Assembly (NCBI GenBank): GCA_949825025.1
Contig: OX463786.1
Coordinates: 22,759,223 to 22,823,222 of the forward strand
DNA: 64,000 nt
Source: Siphlonurus alternatus
Taxonomy: Eukaryota; Arthropoda; Insecta; Ephemeroptera; Siphlonuridae
Direction: 5' to 3'
Shown here: one piece after another, positions 21,232 to 33,420 of the stretch
Numbering within the stretch: the first letter of the stretch is position 1
Layout of the letters: each line of letters begins with the position of its first letter
Notes under the pieces: model-generated
The model's input: only the letters and a program-made list of their open reading frames with translations
Databases searched by the model: none
What the model was told of the DNA's origin: nothing
Made by a program: the position numbers and the translations under genes

Positions 21232-22226
21232 AGTATACGATTCCAGATATTTTGCCAAAAATTAGCGACTTATTTAAAACGTCGAATTTTTTAAATTTCT
21301 TAAATTAATTAATTAAAAATGGTTGATGGTTGTTTTTCAACTCTAACAATTGTACTAAAGCTTTTTATCTGATACAAGATAAATTTCTTTATTTTTTGAT
21401 ACAGTTTTTATTTTGCTGGCAAGTTTCTCTATGAATTAATTTACAAAAGAAAATTATAGTCTTGCGTTTTTCTTGCTTTTATCTCGAACGTACAGTCGCT
21501 TCAATGCATTGTAGAGTTAAAGTTGCTATAACTTAATTGGACTTAATTGCTTTTTTTTTTTTTTTTTGTTCCAATTGAAAAATGCAGAATTGGAGATTCG
21601 TGTGTATTTATAAGCAAGATAAATTCTGGTTTTCATTTTCCAATTTGTTTCTTTGTGTTTGTATATAATATATATTATTATCCTATCCTATAGCTATATA
21701 ATAATCATATCAATTAATAATTATAATATTTTAAAAATAAAATAATAAAATACAATGTACCAATTAACTCATGGTATTTAATGTGAATAACACAGTATAG
21801 AGAAGATAGTAGAGAAAGTCGTATGTTAGAATCGAAGTCGAAAACTGCTCGCGTCAACGGCATGTTTGTCCGCCGCAATGTTAAAATCATAGGAAAGGGG
21901 CACGACCAAATGGGGCATCCTGCAATGTTATGGTATAGGAGAATCAACTATAATCTGCTCTAACTCGGAAATTATTAAAGCTAGCACAGTGAAACTTTCA
22001 CTAAAATATTAGAAAAAAAAATCTAGTATTTTTTACAAAAAAAAAGTAAGCTCTTAACCCAATATTCAAAAAGTGTAAAAAATTGACTTCAGCTCCCCCG
22101 TAGCGCAGGTATGGGAGTTTGGCTACTATCTTTCCTGTACTGTGGTGAATAAATAAATAAAATATTATAATATATAATAATATATATGCGTACATATATG
22201 TATACCATATATTATCTTCATTATTT
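21232..22226. other. Element interior, no gene
   Basis: AT-rich sequence with short open frames lacking protein-like composition. No repeat or exon that I can name. Confidence 0.35.
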
Positions 22227-22251
22227 ATTATATATATATATATATATATAT

Positions 22252-22303
<52 letters not shown>

Positions 22304-22318
22304 ATTATTATTATTATT
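22227..22318. repeat. (TA)n microsatellite
   Basis: Two TA tracts separated by TTATTA, about 90 bases in all. Confidence 0.9.
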
Positions 22319-22859
22319 ATATATATAAGTGACAAAAATATATAATTAAAATAAAATTTTATTGGAAGTGAAATTAAAAATATATGATTATATATAAAAT
22401 AAAATGAAATTTGATAATTATATTTATACGTATATAAAAAACTAATTGGAATATAAAAATAACGAAGTAACGAACATCCTAAAATAATTTTTTTATTGAA
22501 GAAAGAAAATAATTAATTTAATTAAAGATGAACTAATTTATGTCATGTAACATAGTAATAAATATAATAAAAATAAATTATATAAAATAATAAATTATGA
22601 TTTTCTAAATTGCTAGCGTATGTGGCCATGGCTGGATGTGGATTGGCCGGCTAATTAAGAAACAAACGCCTCCAGGTGTAGCTTAAATATTTCGCAAACG
22701 CTTTTACACGATGCATTCACACTATATAACATATATGCAGATGAAACTATTCCGACTAGCATAATTTCGTACTAATTGATATATACTATGTTACTCATTT
22801 GTTCAATATTTTAATTATTTTATACTGGCGGGGTGCCATGTATATAAAGTTATTAAGCC

Positions 22860-23015
22860 TGCGCATATTATTATAATACGTAATTTAGCTTACAATTTTC
22901 CTTTGCAACAGAATTTCATCTCCATGCAAGCAAATATGGAGTTGAATTTTACTTGTAAATTAAAATTGTATATACGCAATAAACAGAAAAATTGTATTGT
23001 GTAATACCGCCTTTA
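22860..23015. mobile_element. Decayed AAGCCG-type MITE
   Basis: Contains TTAGCTTACAATTTTCCTTT, AATTTCATCTCCATGCAAGC and TTGTATTGTGTAATACCGCC, matching the palindromic MITE at 1009-1297 with substantial divergence. Confidence 0.5.
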
Positions 23016-23034
23016 TGTATACACAATATACAGA

Positions 23035-24035
23035 CTGGGCCAGGAATGGTGTTCCGATCCCATGCTAAACATTGGGCAGGTTAACTTTGAGCTAGAAAGT
23101 TGAAATTTGGCATATATACGTAATCCAAGGGTTGTAAGTTTTTTTTTTTTTTTTTTTATATGCATGTGTTAAAAAAGATATATATTATTTCATACCTTTT
23201 TAGGAGTGAATTCACGGTTTGAACTTCTTCCTTCAATAGGATTTCCATGTTAAATTTAGTTAATTCACATTGAAAAATTTTATCCGATTTGCACCAAAAT
23301 TATTTTTTAAGCCTTTTTCAGAGCACGTTAAATCTAATGGTATAGTGGTGAAAACAACCTCTAATGATATAGTGATTCGACTATTTTATTTTGTGAAAAA
23401 AATTGTGCTATCAAAATTTTGATTATGCCACTGAAACGAATTCATTTTTTTACCCCAGAAACAACCTTTGAATGTTTTTAATCGGAGTAAGTTAAGGATT
23501 TAATTTTTTTAGGGGTTGGAATTTTTACACCTAAAAATTAAATCCTTAACTTAATTGCTCCAATTAAAAAATTGAAGGATTGTTTTTGGGGTAACAAAAT
23601 GAGCCTGATAGCCTGATCAAGATTTTGATAACACTATTTTTTTTTTACGTTAAGGCCATTTTATCTCATTAGGGGTTGTTTCACCACGTTTAAAATCACA
23701 CCATTAGATTCAGCATGCTCTGAAAACCCTTTAAAACTAATTTTAGTGACACGCAATTAATGTTACAAAATTTTTCTATCAACTAGCTTAATTTAACATG
23801 AAAATCCCACAAGGAAGAAGTGCAAATCGTAAATCCACCCCTAAAAAGGCATGAAATAATAATTCAAATTTTTTAATAGATTTAAAAAAAAACTTGCAAC
23901 ACTTGGCTATATATAATATATACAATATTATAATATACGTATGCCAAATTTCAACTATCTATATAGCTCAAAGTTAACCTTCCCAAATTTTAGCACGGGA
24001 TCGGAACGCCATACCTATTTTTACGATTGACCTAG
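23035..24035. repeat. 1-kb foldback (inverted repeat)
   Basis: Two arms of about 480-500 bases meet near 23520. The left outer sequence GTGTTCCGATCCCATGCTAA pairs with TTAGCACGGGATCGGAACGC on the right; GGTTAACTTTGAGCT pairs with AGCTCAAAGTTAACC; at the centre TTAAGGATTTAATTTTT pairs with AAAAATTAAATCCTTAA. Divergence between the arms is moderate, so it is old. No ORF. Confidence 0.8.
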
Positions 24036-24808
24036 CTAACATTACTTTCCTTCCAAAATGACAATAAGCGGCTTATAGACATGCAGACAGAATAATTTTA
24101 ACACGTGCATAAATAAATTATTTGCTTTTTTAAATTTTTAAATATTTTATTATATATATATTATATAAAATAAATATATACCTGCAGTTGTTTTTTGCAC
24201 TACATATTTTCCAATTTAAACTTGAATTAATAGAGTCTACAGCTCGCGTACTGAACAAGTACAATTAACATCTGAAATTATTATTTTTATTTACATTTTT
24301 ATTTATAATCGTTCTATGATACACATTATTTTTTATACACACTGTAGTCATACTTTCTACGTACTAAGTAGTCATATTGACATACTGATAAAAGATGAAA
24401 GTGACTGATAAGGTACGTGACAAAGACGAGGTATAAAAAAAATATTATATTAAAATTATGCACAACAACAACAACATACATTTTTTACTTCAAAAATTAA
24501 AAACAACAACAATTAGATGCATATAAAGCATCATTTATTTCTTTACATTTCTTCGTACTATACGTTCTTCGTAACATATACTATATTATTTATTGTTTGT
24601 ACACAACACATTATATACTATTATGCAATGACCATGTTTAAACTGTATGCATAATTATTAATTAATTTTTCTTGCTGCGGATTTGTGTCGAATTTGAGCT
24701 ATAGAAAGGAGTAGTATTTGAAGTATTTTTTTTTTTTCAAGTATTGATGGCCATAAAACATAAAAGTAACGTCTATTATTGATGCCATATATGGCATTAT
24801 GAAAGAAT

Positions 24809-24810
<2 letters not shown>
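24036..24810. other. Element interior, no gene
   Basis: AT-rich sequence without an exon or a repeat that I can name. A minus-strand frame crossing 24811-24858 gives only an Arg-Glu string from the (CT)n tract. Confidence 0.4.

Positions 24811-24858
<48 letters not shown>
24811..24858. repeat. (CT)24 microsatellite
   Basis: Uninterrupted CT dinucleotide run of about 48 bases. Confidence 0.95.
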
Positions 24859-24862
<4 letters not shown>

Positions 24863-25639
24863 TGCTGGTCTCTCTTTATACCCAAGCTTCTGACTGCACG
24901 CAGTCAATGGATGTAACGGGAATATAGAATATATTAGCCCCCTTCCCTTCCAACCCCATTGTAGCTCTCTCCGCACCTTTACTTAGCAAAGAATTTTGTA
25001 CAGTCAACAACAAGCAAATAAATTAAACCACACCGTGTAGTAAAGATTTTTTTTATGTGCAAAATTAAACATAAAATGTGATATAAATTAATTAATAATT
25101 ATTAATATTAATTAATGTTCTGCATAAGTTAGAGATTGGGTGACTGATCACTTTTGTGCATGGGTTATGCCTTTTTTTGTCACCCTTTGAGCTATTTATT
25201 TTAACTAATCAATACTGTTGCACATAAAATTGTATTGTATTTCATTTTGCTCAATAAACAGTTATTATTATTATTATTAAGTTATATTCATTGTTTTTCT
25301 TTTATATGATTATATAAAAAATAATAAACTGAAAATAAAACCATGCTTCATCCGGATAAATAAATATGACGCGCGCATGATACTATAAACTATAATAATA
25401 CACGTCATATGTTGATCGAGCACAATCATAATATATAAGGTGAACTAAAAAAATAAGAAAAAATACTTTTATGCAGCGCAAGCTTTAATTATTAATTACG
25501 TCATTAAAATAATTTTAATGCAGCGATTTTCCATTACCTATATAAAGTCCTAATAATTTATGCACGCACTCTCTAACTAATATTAAATAATAATAATATT
25601 AACAGTTGTATTTATTGAAAATAAGTACAAAAACCCAAA

Positions 25640-25835
25640 GGGCGGTGACATGAAAAAGGGGTAAGCGGAAAAAAAACCCTCGGAAAAAAAACCCTTGTAT
25701 TAAAAAACCCTTGAAAAAAAACCCTAGGAAAAAAAACCCTCGGGGATAAAAAACCCACGGAAAAAAAACCCTTCGCTGAAGGAGCAGCCCCAAGGAGCAT
25801 TCGTGGCGTAGTATATAGCGCGGTAGCGAGGTTTC
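25640..25835 (-). repeat. AAAACCCT minisatellite module, left arm
   Basis: Seven or so irregular units of the form AAAAAAACCCTCGG or AAAAAAACCCTTG (about 25670-25772), then GAAGGAGCAGCCCCAAGGAG and GCGCGGTAGCGAGGTTTC. The reverse complement of the same module is at 27605-27800, so the pair forms an inverted repeat with about 1.8 kb between. A hAT-like MITE has inserted at the end of this arm. Confidence 0.75.
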
Positions 25836-26933
25836 TAGGGCTGTAAATTTTAACCGGTTGATTAACCGTCCGGTTAAAACTTCACGGTTAATCTTTTTCA
25901 TAAAATACTGTTACTCGAGGTTACGGTTAATTTAACCATTTAACCGAACTTCGATTAAAATTGAAAATTAACCGATAGTCAAGTTTTAACCGTTTCTAGC
26001 CGTGTCATAATTTTAAGCACTTTAAACCGCGGTTAATTCTTTTTATGAATTTTTAAAAATGCAAAAAAATTAATTGACACGTGAATTCCATTCGGGATGA
26101 ATAAAGCATTTGACAATCCTCTCAAACATAACAATTTATTATCTATAAATATCATTTACTTATATTTTTGACAATTTAATTTGAATTATTGTTCAACTTC
26201 CGTTTTTAGTTCATGAACTAAAAACATATTTTATGAACTATAACAAAGGAAAAAAGGAATTCGGGTGTCATTCACAAAAAATATAAAATATGATGTATAT
26301 ATTAGAGAACACAGTTCGGAAAAGAAATTAATTTTTCAATTCGTCCCTCTCCCCTCCGACTCCCCCCCCCCCCCCTGCCCGAATATAGAATGCAATTGTG
26401 ACACTGTGAAAAGTAAGCATATTCAATAATGCATGTTAAATAAACAATATCAATATTGACAACATTAATTAATTAATTAAAGATATTTATGCTATACTTT
26501 ATAATGTTATTCTATTATACTTTATAATAATAAAAACCATTACATGTTATTTTAATTTTAATTTTAATGTTTTAAAATTAATGTATGATATTGATAAAAG
26601 GAAAAAGAATATTCTATATTCCGTTATGTATGCAATAGTAATGGTATATTTGTATTAAATATATCTTAATTTAACGTGATAATTTCCAAAAAAAAAAATA
26701 ACCGACAGCGCAGAATTAACCGTTTCGGTTAAATTAACCGATCAAATAAATTCAAATAATTAACCGATCGAATAAAATTAATCGAAAACCGATATCGATT
26801 AGACGGGTTTTTTTAATCGATCAAACATTTTTAGAATTCTGGGCGGTTTTTAATCGAACTTCGGTTTGATTAAAAAACAGTTAAAAATTGACGGTCACCG
26901 GTTAAACATTTTTCTCGGTTATTTACAGCCCTA
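25836..26933. mobile_element. hAT-like MITE with 8-bp TSD
   Basis: The ends TAGGGCTGTAAATTTTAACC and TTATTTACAGCCCTA are inverted. It is flanked by the 8-bp direct repeat GAGGTTTC at 25828-25835 and 26934-26941. Eight-base target duplication and TAGGG-type ends are characteristic of hAT elements. The interior has many TTAACCG/CGGTTAA submotifs and no transposase, so it is non-autonomous. The uninterrupted target can be read from the reverse copy at about 27625-27632. Confidence 0.87.
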
Positions 26934-27126
26934 GAGGTTTCACGGTTTTTTTCCCTATTTTGACATATTATCATTATATATATATATATATGTTCCAATA
27001 ATATATATTACATAAGATATCATATATCTGATTAGTCTCATTAGTCATGTTAATAATAATTATTGAATCACTTAACCTATTAGATATTATAATTTTCAAA
27101 TGTTCATTTTATGTCTATAATATGTG

Positions 27127-27388
27127 TAAAACGTTGCGCTTTTCCACTATGTGGTTCCCCTGGCTTTGGACCATTGCACTTCCGGTTCATTGACAAAAGC
27201 TGTAGCGTCCATCCTGGCTGAGGTTTCCACGTTTCCCTCAGCCGCAGGCAAATGCCGGGATGGATTTGCAAGGCCGTGGCCGCCCTCGTTCCAGAAGAGC
27301 CCGCGAAACGCTCAAGTTAGGGTTTCGGAAGGTTCGGGTTTTCAAAGTAGTATGTAATTAGTAAATAGAAGTACCCAATAGGGTTTGA
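27127..27388 (+). mobile_element. 5S-SINE, 5'-truncated
   Basis: Begins AAAACGTTGCGCTTTTCCAC and continues through the body GTCCATCCTGGCTGAGGTTT and GCCGGGATGGATTTGCAAGG to the tail ACCCAATAGGGTTT. The 5S-like head is missing, as expected from incomplete reverse transcription. Confidence 0.8.
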
Positions 27389-27604
27389 TTAAAAATTTAA
27401 AAAATATGTTATATAATAATACGAGTAGGACGACGACTTTTTTTGTTTTATTACTTTTTTATTTTAATTATTTTACAACCAATATATAATATTCGAAGTT
27501 AGAAAAAATATGTTTTTAAAATAATTTTTAACTAAAAACACAGTTGGAATTACTATACAGATAATAGTTTACTTCCACAACATCGCCGCGTAGACTTCTA
27601 CATT

Positions 27605-27800
27605 TTGATGAGCTCCCCACACCGTGAAACCTCGCTACCGCGCTACTACGCCACGAATGCTCCTTGGGGCTGCTCCTTCAGTGAAGGGTTTTTTTTCCGT
27701 GTTTTTTTTTTATCCCCGAGGGTTTTTTTCCTAGGGTTTTTTTTCAAGGGTTTTTTAATACAAGGGTTTTTTTTCCGAGGGTTTTTTTTCCGCGATTCGA
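27605..27800 (+). repeat. AGGGTTTTTT minisatellite module, right arm
   Basis: CCGTGAAACCTCGCTACCGC and GCTCCTTGGGGCTGCTCCTT, then units of AGGGTTTTTTTTC to 27795. It is the reverse complement of 25640-25835 and shows that module without the MITE. Frames across it give Gly-Phe-Phe-Phe strings, not a protein. Confidence 0.75.
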
Positions 27801-27921
27801 AAAAGGATATCCCATTCACAAAAGTGTCCAGTCACCCAAAAAACAAAAAATAGTATCATGAAGATATATTTCAATTGAAAATATTCCTTCGTCAGAATAC
27901 TCACAAAATCGTAAAATTACA

Positions 27922-28297
27922 TTAAGGTAGAGATAATACGGATCAGCTGGCCCAATGCTAAAATAATCCCGTTCTTAAAAATTATTAAAAAAATTTAAAA
28001 TGTTCTCCTCTACATCCCCTATCAGTAGGTAAAATATCAGGTATGCAAAAACGAGCTAGTTTTCGAGTAATTAATTTTTAAAGTTCTCTAATTTAACATG
28101 GAGAAATGGAGCTTCCATGTTAAATAGTCAACTTTAAAAATTAATAACTCGAAAACTAGCTCGTTTTTGTATACCTGATATTTTACCTACTGATAGGGGA
28201 TGTACGTAGAGGAGAACATTTTATTTTTTTTTCATAATTTTTATGAATGGGATTTTTTTAGCATTGGACCAGCTGATCTGTGTTATCTCTACCTTAA
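27922..28297. mobile_element. TTAA palindromic MITE, GGATCAGCTG subtype
   Basis: TTAA borders; outer arms TTAAGGTAGAGATAATACGG and TGTTATCTCTACCTTAA; inner ATCAGCTGGCCCAATGCTAA. It folds end to end, with the loop around TTAACATGGAG (28090-28130). Same subtype as 9801-10122. Confidence 0.8.
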
Positions 28298-28467
28298 AGA
28301 ACATTTAAACAGCGCATATCTAAATAAGGTCTCTTGGTGCCTTTGGTGGATTCAGGGAGTGAATTAAAAACAGAGACTATAATAATCTTAACATTTAATT
28401 ATTAAGATTTTGTTGTTGTACTTGTTACAAGTGAGGGGAGGGGGAAGGAGGGGTCAAATCATCCGTG

Positions 28468-28474
<7 letters not shown>

Positions 28475-28539
<65 letters not shown>
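28475..28539. repeat. (TA)n microsatellite
   Basis: Uninterrupted TA run of about 65 bases. Confidence 0.95.
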
Positions 28540-28542
<3 letters not shown>

Positions 28543-28689
28543 CAGTATGCATATATAATCAGCATAATGTATAAATTAATTAAATCAATCCGTATAATAT
28601 TAATATTTTTATACATATTTAAGTTTTTTTTCTGGGGTCTAAATGGTATAACGGCATGAGATTTTTTTTAAGATGTATTTTGTAGCATG

Positions 28690-31515
28690 TACACTGAGAA
28701 AAATAGTTAAAGAGTAACTTTTGAAATCAAAAGTTTAACACTGGTGGATCTATGCCAGCCCCAAATTCTTTTAAAAGTTAAGTACTCAAGTACATTGAAA
28801 TGTACCTTGTATAATATATCAGAAAGTAAAGAGTCAGAAGATAAAATGCTATCGACTTCGGTGTAGTATTGTATGAGCTGCAATGCCTAGAATGTCACTG
28901 TTTTAAATATAAAATTCTAAGTAGTAACTCCTTAAAATTGTAAGCAGCGGGCTCTCTATGGCTTTATGTCACAAGTGCTACTTTGTTAAGCTGTAAACTC
29001 TTTAGGTTTTTAAGCGTAATAACATTACTTTAAAAGTAGAATACTACTTTACTTTTTATTGAATGTACTTTTTATTTTTAAGTACATAATGGGTAAGATT
29101 CAATGTATCAAACCATTATTTTTCAAGAAATATCTACATTACTTATTATAGAGTAAACTATATTATTTTATCTACTTAAGCAATAGAAAGCTACCTGTTA
29201 ATCTTTTTGCTTTCAATGCATGCAATAACTTAACATGTTAAATATTTACTATTTTCATGGCAAATGTGTAGCAACTCAAATCATAAATGAATATATTGTT
29301 CAGTTGGATTCATTCATCGACTAACATGAAGTAAAAGCATTAAAGTACTGTTTCAAGTAAACTTCAATGCTTTTGCTTTGTGTCAATATATAAATTGATC
29401 CAACTCCACATTGCTACAAAAAAAGTCACAGTTACAACAGATTTGGAATCGTTATATTAAAAATAGTAAATATAAATAAAGACATAAAAATAATAACTAC
29501 ATCATAACTTAATCAATGAAAAAAATGAATATGATTATAATACAATATACAATTTATTGAAATAAATGGACATATAGAAATAGCATACATAATAAACCTT
29601 GCTTATTTAACAAAACATCAGAGCAGCGTATTATATGATGTTGCATGATGTGTTGAAATTACAATTTAATAACTATGAAAACATTATCTACACGGAACTT
29701 CTATTCTGCAGACGCTGCAGCTCAGTGCACAGGTTTCCTGGAACCTGAAAGTAACATTAAAATCATGCTTAAAAAAATTGTCATAGCAATTTCATTCCTA
29801 TTAAAAATATGGGGCGTGAAAAAATTATGGACATACGTTGCTGCTTCACAAATATTTTTTTTAATGCCGTTGTTTAAAAGTTTTCCTGTATATAAAACTT
29901 TTGTTATGACGAATAAAAAAAAAATGCACATTTTAATTTTCAGTGAATAAAATTATTTGAAAATTTTAAATAATATTCAATAATTTCACATATTTTCATG
30001 GAAATTTCCCCACGCCCCAAACTTTTTTTTTTTTTTTTTGCCCATGTAACATTAATCACTAATCAGATTTGCAGATTTGTCCATAGGACCGAAGTTGACT
30101 TTGCCCATGACCAGGGAAGGGGGGGGGAAGGTATTTTTTTTTTCACTTAACCAAAAGTTTGTCGTCCTGAATCGAGATGGTAAAAAAAAAAAAAATTTGG
30201 GGACGGGTGGGAAAAATTTCCCCCCACCCCATTTTTTTTTTTTTTTTGCCCACGGAACAATAATCTCTAATCAGATTTACAGATATGCCCATAGGACCGA
30301 AGTTGACTTTGCCCATGACCCGGGAGGGGAGGGGGGTATTTTTTTTCACTTCACCGTCCCTTCGTCGTCCACAATCAAGATAGTGAAAAAAAAATATTTT
30401 TTGGGGGGTTGGGGAAATTGGGGGGGGGGTCACTTTTCCCGGATTTTATTTTTGCCCATGCGAACCGAATCACCGATCAGATTTGCAAAGTTGCCCATAG
30501 GGCCGAAGTTGGGTTTGCCCACATATGTAGTATGTAGTGGCAATTGTAGTAACGTGGAAATTAAAACAAAAATAATACTTAACAACTATAAAACAAAACT
30601 TTTAAAAAGGGTTTGATTCCGATGTTAGCATACTTACAGTTTTATCATCAGATGATCCCCTCCGGGAGTTGGATGCCATGCTGTCTTCGGTAAAAAAAAA
30701 AATTGAACTTTCAAACACATTATTTTAATGAAAATATGACATAAATCACTAAACTTTATGACACAACAGATAAATAATTAATGGATTTAACTAAAAATCT
30801 TTAGTTCAAAAAGATAGTACTAAAGATGACTTCGATGTTTGTAGATAACTTGTCGAATATAAATGGCCGCAAACACGGCAAGCAAAGATAGATGAACGAC
30901 TGACCAACTGTCATCGCTGTGCGCATGTGGTGCGCATGCGATTTGTAAGTAAGAATTCCGTAACTTAAAATAGTATGCTGCACTCTTTAACTTTTTAAGC
31001 ATTATACGACTTGATATTTTATGGCGTTATGAAGTAACTTTTACTTATTTGATTCTAATGTTTTTTAATGTTAAAAGCTATGAAGCAAAGAGAGTAAGAA
31101 ACTGTTTAAAAGTTCAAACTGTAAAATGCTATACATCGAGCGTTGTAAGTTAAAAAACAAACAAGAGCAACACATATAATGTTAAATACAAAATTATTAG
31201 ATATTGTAGTATCATTTAGGTCGATACTTTATTATATACTTACATTCATTGAATTTAATTTATTTAACTTAAGTCTCCAGATTATGTATTTTATAACTAA
31301 CTAATAACAGAGTTGAGTCTTAAAGCATTATGTACTTGTTGCATTAAAATTTCTTTAATGTTTTAAAACTTTATAAGTTTAACCTTTCACCGACCTAAGC
31401 AGCGAAAAAGCAGCAAAACTTTAAAATTTTATGTAGAAGACGGTTGCATTTTAAAAATAATTGCTTTGATTATATACCAAAGTAATTTGAAGCTTTATTT
31501 TTTTCCTCAGTGTAT
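28690..31515. mobile_element. Candidate TIR element (ACACTGAG..CTCAGTGT)
   Basis: ACACTGAGAAAAATA at about 28690 pairs with TTTTTTTCCTCAGTGT at about 31496-31512. Both sides continue with similar AAAGTTAAGTACT-style sequence, so long inverted repeats are possible but not verified. I could not fix a target duplication. The interior holds the 208-bp tandem repeat and a 179-codon frame with no recognisable domain. Nested within the 12.8-kb element. Confidence 0.4.
30036..30525 (+). repeat. 208-bp tandem repeat with G-runs
   Basis: Three units, each with TTTTTGCCCA, CTAATCAGATTT and CCATAGGACCGAAGTTGACT, start near 30036, 30244 and 30450. Between units are long G-runs and T-runs. GGGGGGTTGGGGAAATTGGG at about 30401-30420 followed by more Gs can form a G-quadruplex. 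The open frame across it has simple repeats only. Confidence 0.75.
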
Positions 31516-31519
31516 CGTA

Positions 31520-32180
31520 CTCTTTTATACTTTTTCCCATTAATTATAAAAGAGTTAATTATAGGTCGCTTTTGACACCTTCCGCCAGTGTTGTAATAGG
31601 AGGGGTCGGCTAAACAAGTACGTAAGTGTTAAATTTAAACATCGTTTTATTGCCTTTCGGGATCTTTTATTATAGGGGGAATTGCCGCTCCCGTGCACCC
31701 ACTATAGCTCACTAGAGCTGTTCGTGGATCCACGGCTGCGAATATTGTATAATAGTACTAGTATAATTTTAAATTTAAATATAGCATTATATATATAATG
31801 CTGAATGCATTAAAAAAACTGTCATTACTCATATATTTGAAATTAATCTAGCCTTTACTAAGTATTATAATTCCGTAATAAACAGCTAGCATTAAACATT
31901 TTTTTGCAAGAAATTAATAAACGGTGGGTATACTCTGACTTTTTTATTTAATTTTTTCTGAAACCGGTAAATATTTTTAAATAATTATTGAATGATTTGC
32001 GGGATTTGCCAAACTTTCTGGAGACGTCTACAGGTCTCAGAAAAATGTGAGAAAAAAAAAAAAATATATATATATATAAATAAAATAATAAATCAGAGAG
32101 TATAGCATGATTTTACCCTCTATACACTTTTGCAATGAAATTTTTGTATCCTAACTACCCACTCAATGGTAGATATTTGT
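31520..32180. other. No gene seen
   Basis: AT-rich sequence. A piece near 32095-32155 (GATTTTACCCTCTATACACT) is a remnant of the GACAACCTGCA MITE family. A short (TA)n lies at 32063-32077. Nothing else can be supported. Confidence 0.4.
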
Positions 32181-32566
32181 GGGAGGTGTGGCGCAGTGCG
32201 CTTGACCGGGTCTCGTCAGATCACCGAAGTCAAGCAATGCCGCGCGTGGTTAGTAGTTGGATGGGTGACCATTTTCAACAAAAACCTCGTTTCCCACCCA
32301 GGGTAAAATGTTGCGCTTTTCCACTATGTGGTTCCCCTGGCTTTGGACCATTGCATTTCCGGTTCATTGACAAAAGCTGTAGCGTCCATCCTGGCTGAGG
32401 TTTCCACGTTTCCCTCAGCCGCAGGCAAATGCCGGGATGGATTTGCAAGGCCGTGGCCGCCCTCGTTCCAGAAGAGCCCGCGAAACGCTCAAGTTAGGGT
32501 TTCGGAAGGTTCGGGGTTTCGAAGTAGTATGTAATTAGTAAATAGAAGTACCCAATAGGGTTTAAT
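32181..32566 (+). mobile_element. 5S rRNA-derived SINE (full length)
   Basis: The best-preserved copy. Head: GTGGCGCAGTGCGCTTGACC, GTCTCGTCAGATCACCGAAG (box A-like region of 5S), GTTAGTAGTTGGATGGGTGA (box C). Body from TTTCAACAAAAACCTCGTTT to GCCGTGGCCGCCCTCG; tail to ACCCAATAGGGTTT. It is nested within the 12.8-kb element. The head is about 85 bases of 5S-like sequence rather than the full ~120, so it is a SINE and not a 5S gene. Confidence 0.85.
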
Positions 32567-33420
32567 TAAGAATAATAAATATATATTATGAGATTGATAA
32601 ATATTTAAAAGCTATATAATATTATATATATGGCTCAATAAATTATATATACTATAATATAAAAATGGGGGCATACGTACATGACCAAAATGTGTCAATT
32701 AATTGCCCCAAAGTACCAACCAATATATATATAATTATATATTATAGGCACATGAAATTTTAATGGACAAATATGGACAACTTACAGAACTTTAATAATT
32801 ATTTAAAATTAATAGTTCTCCGCGAATCAAAAAAATTTAAAATGGTACGTATAATTTGATACCCTCTCTTTTTGCAATAAATAAATTCATGTAAGTTGTC
32901 TATTATATACAATTTATAATATAATACTCCTGTTTATGTAATATATACTATATTATATTAAATACAAATCAAAAGTTAAAGAATTTTTAAATTAATTGGA
33001 TCGAGCAATATATATATATGCATCAATTGAAAAATATGTAATATTTTATTTTATTTAAATGCGTATATAATACAAAAATACTCATGCATGATCGATGTGA
33101 ATTATGATATATAATTATTTATAAAATAGCGAAAAAGCTACCATGCAAATAAATTTAAGTTTCATTTGAATTAATACTTCTATATATATACATATATATA
33201 TGTGTGTATACATATATTATAATGCATATAATTTTGTGCTGCATGCACCGAGATCTATAATATCTGAATTAAAGTTTTATATTAAAATTTAAAGAAAATA
33301 TGTTCCTTCGATCAAGTGCAATAATTACACGCAAATTAATTTAATTATTAATATTGTCATGCATCATGCAGAAACACGTACATTAATTTACGCACTTAAA
33401 TTAAAAGAATCGAATACTGC
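32567..33420. other. AT-rich, no gene
   Basis: Mainly TATA-rich sequence with a fragment of the AGAGGGTACCAAATTATG MITE family at about 32815-32905. No exon is seen. Confidence 0.4.

Noticed and set aside
24658..24885. Minus-strand frame with an Arg-Glu run
   Set aside because: The run is the (CT)n microsatellite; flanks are AT-rich noise.
25660..25775. Telomere-like array
   Set aside because: Units are irregular in length and sequence, and match neither TTAGG nor TTAGGG.
25599..25901. Gly-Phe-Phe-Phe-rich frames (also at 27605-27853)
   Set aside because: They arise from the AAAACCCT minisatellite, present in both orientations.
30077..30616. 179-codon frame as a gene
   Set aside because: It spans the 208-bp tandem repeat and homopolymers; repeated GPKLTLPM-type segments are a repeat by-product.
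32187..32270. Genuine 5S rRNA gene
   Set aside because: Only about 85 bases of 5S-like sequence, fused to a repeated body found in several copies; a SINE fits better.
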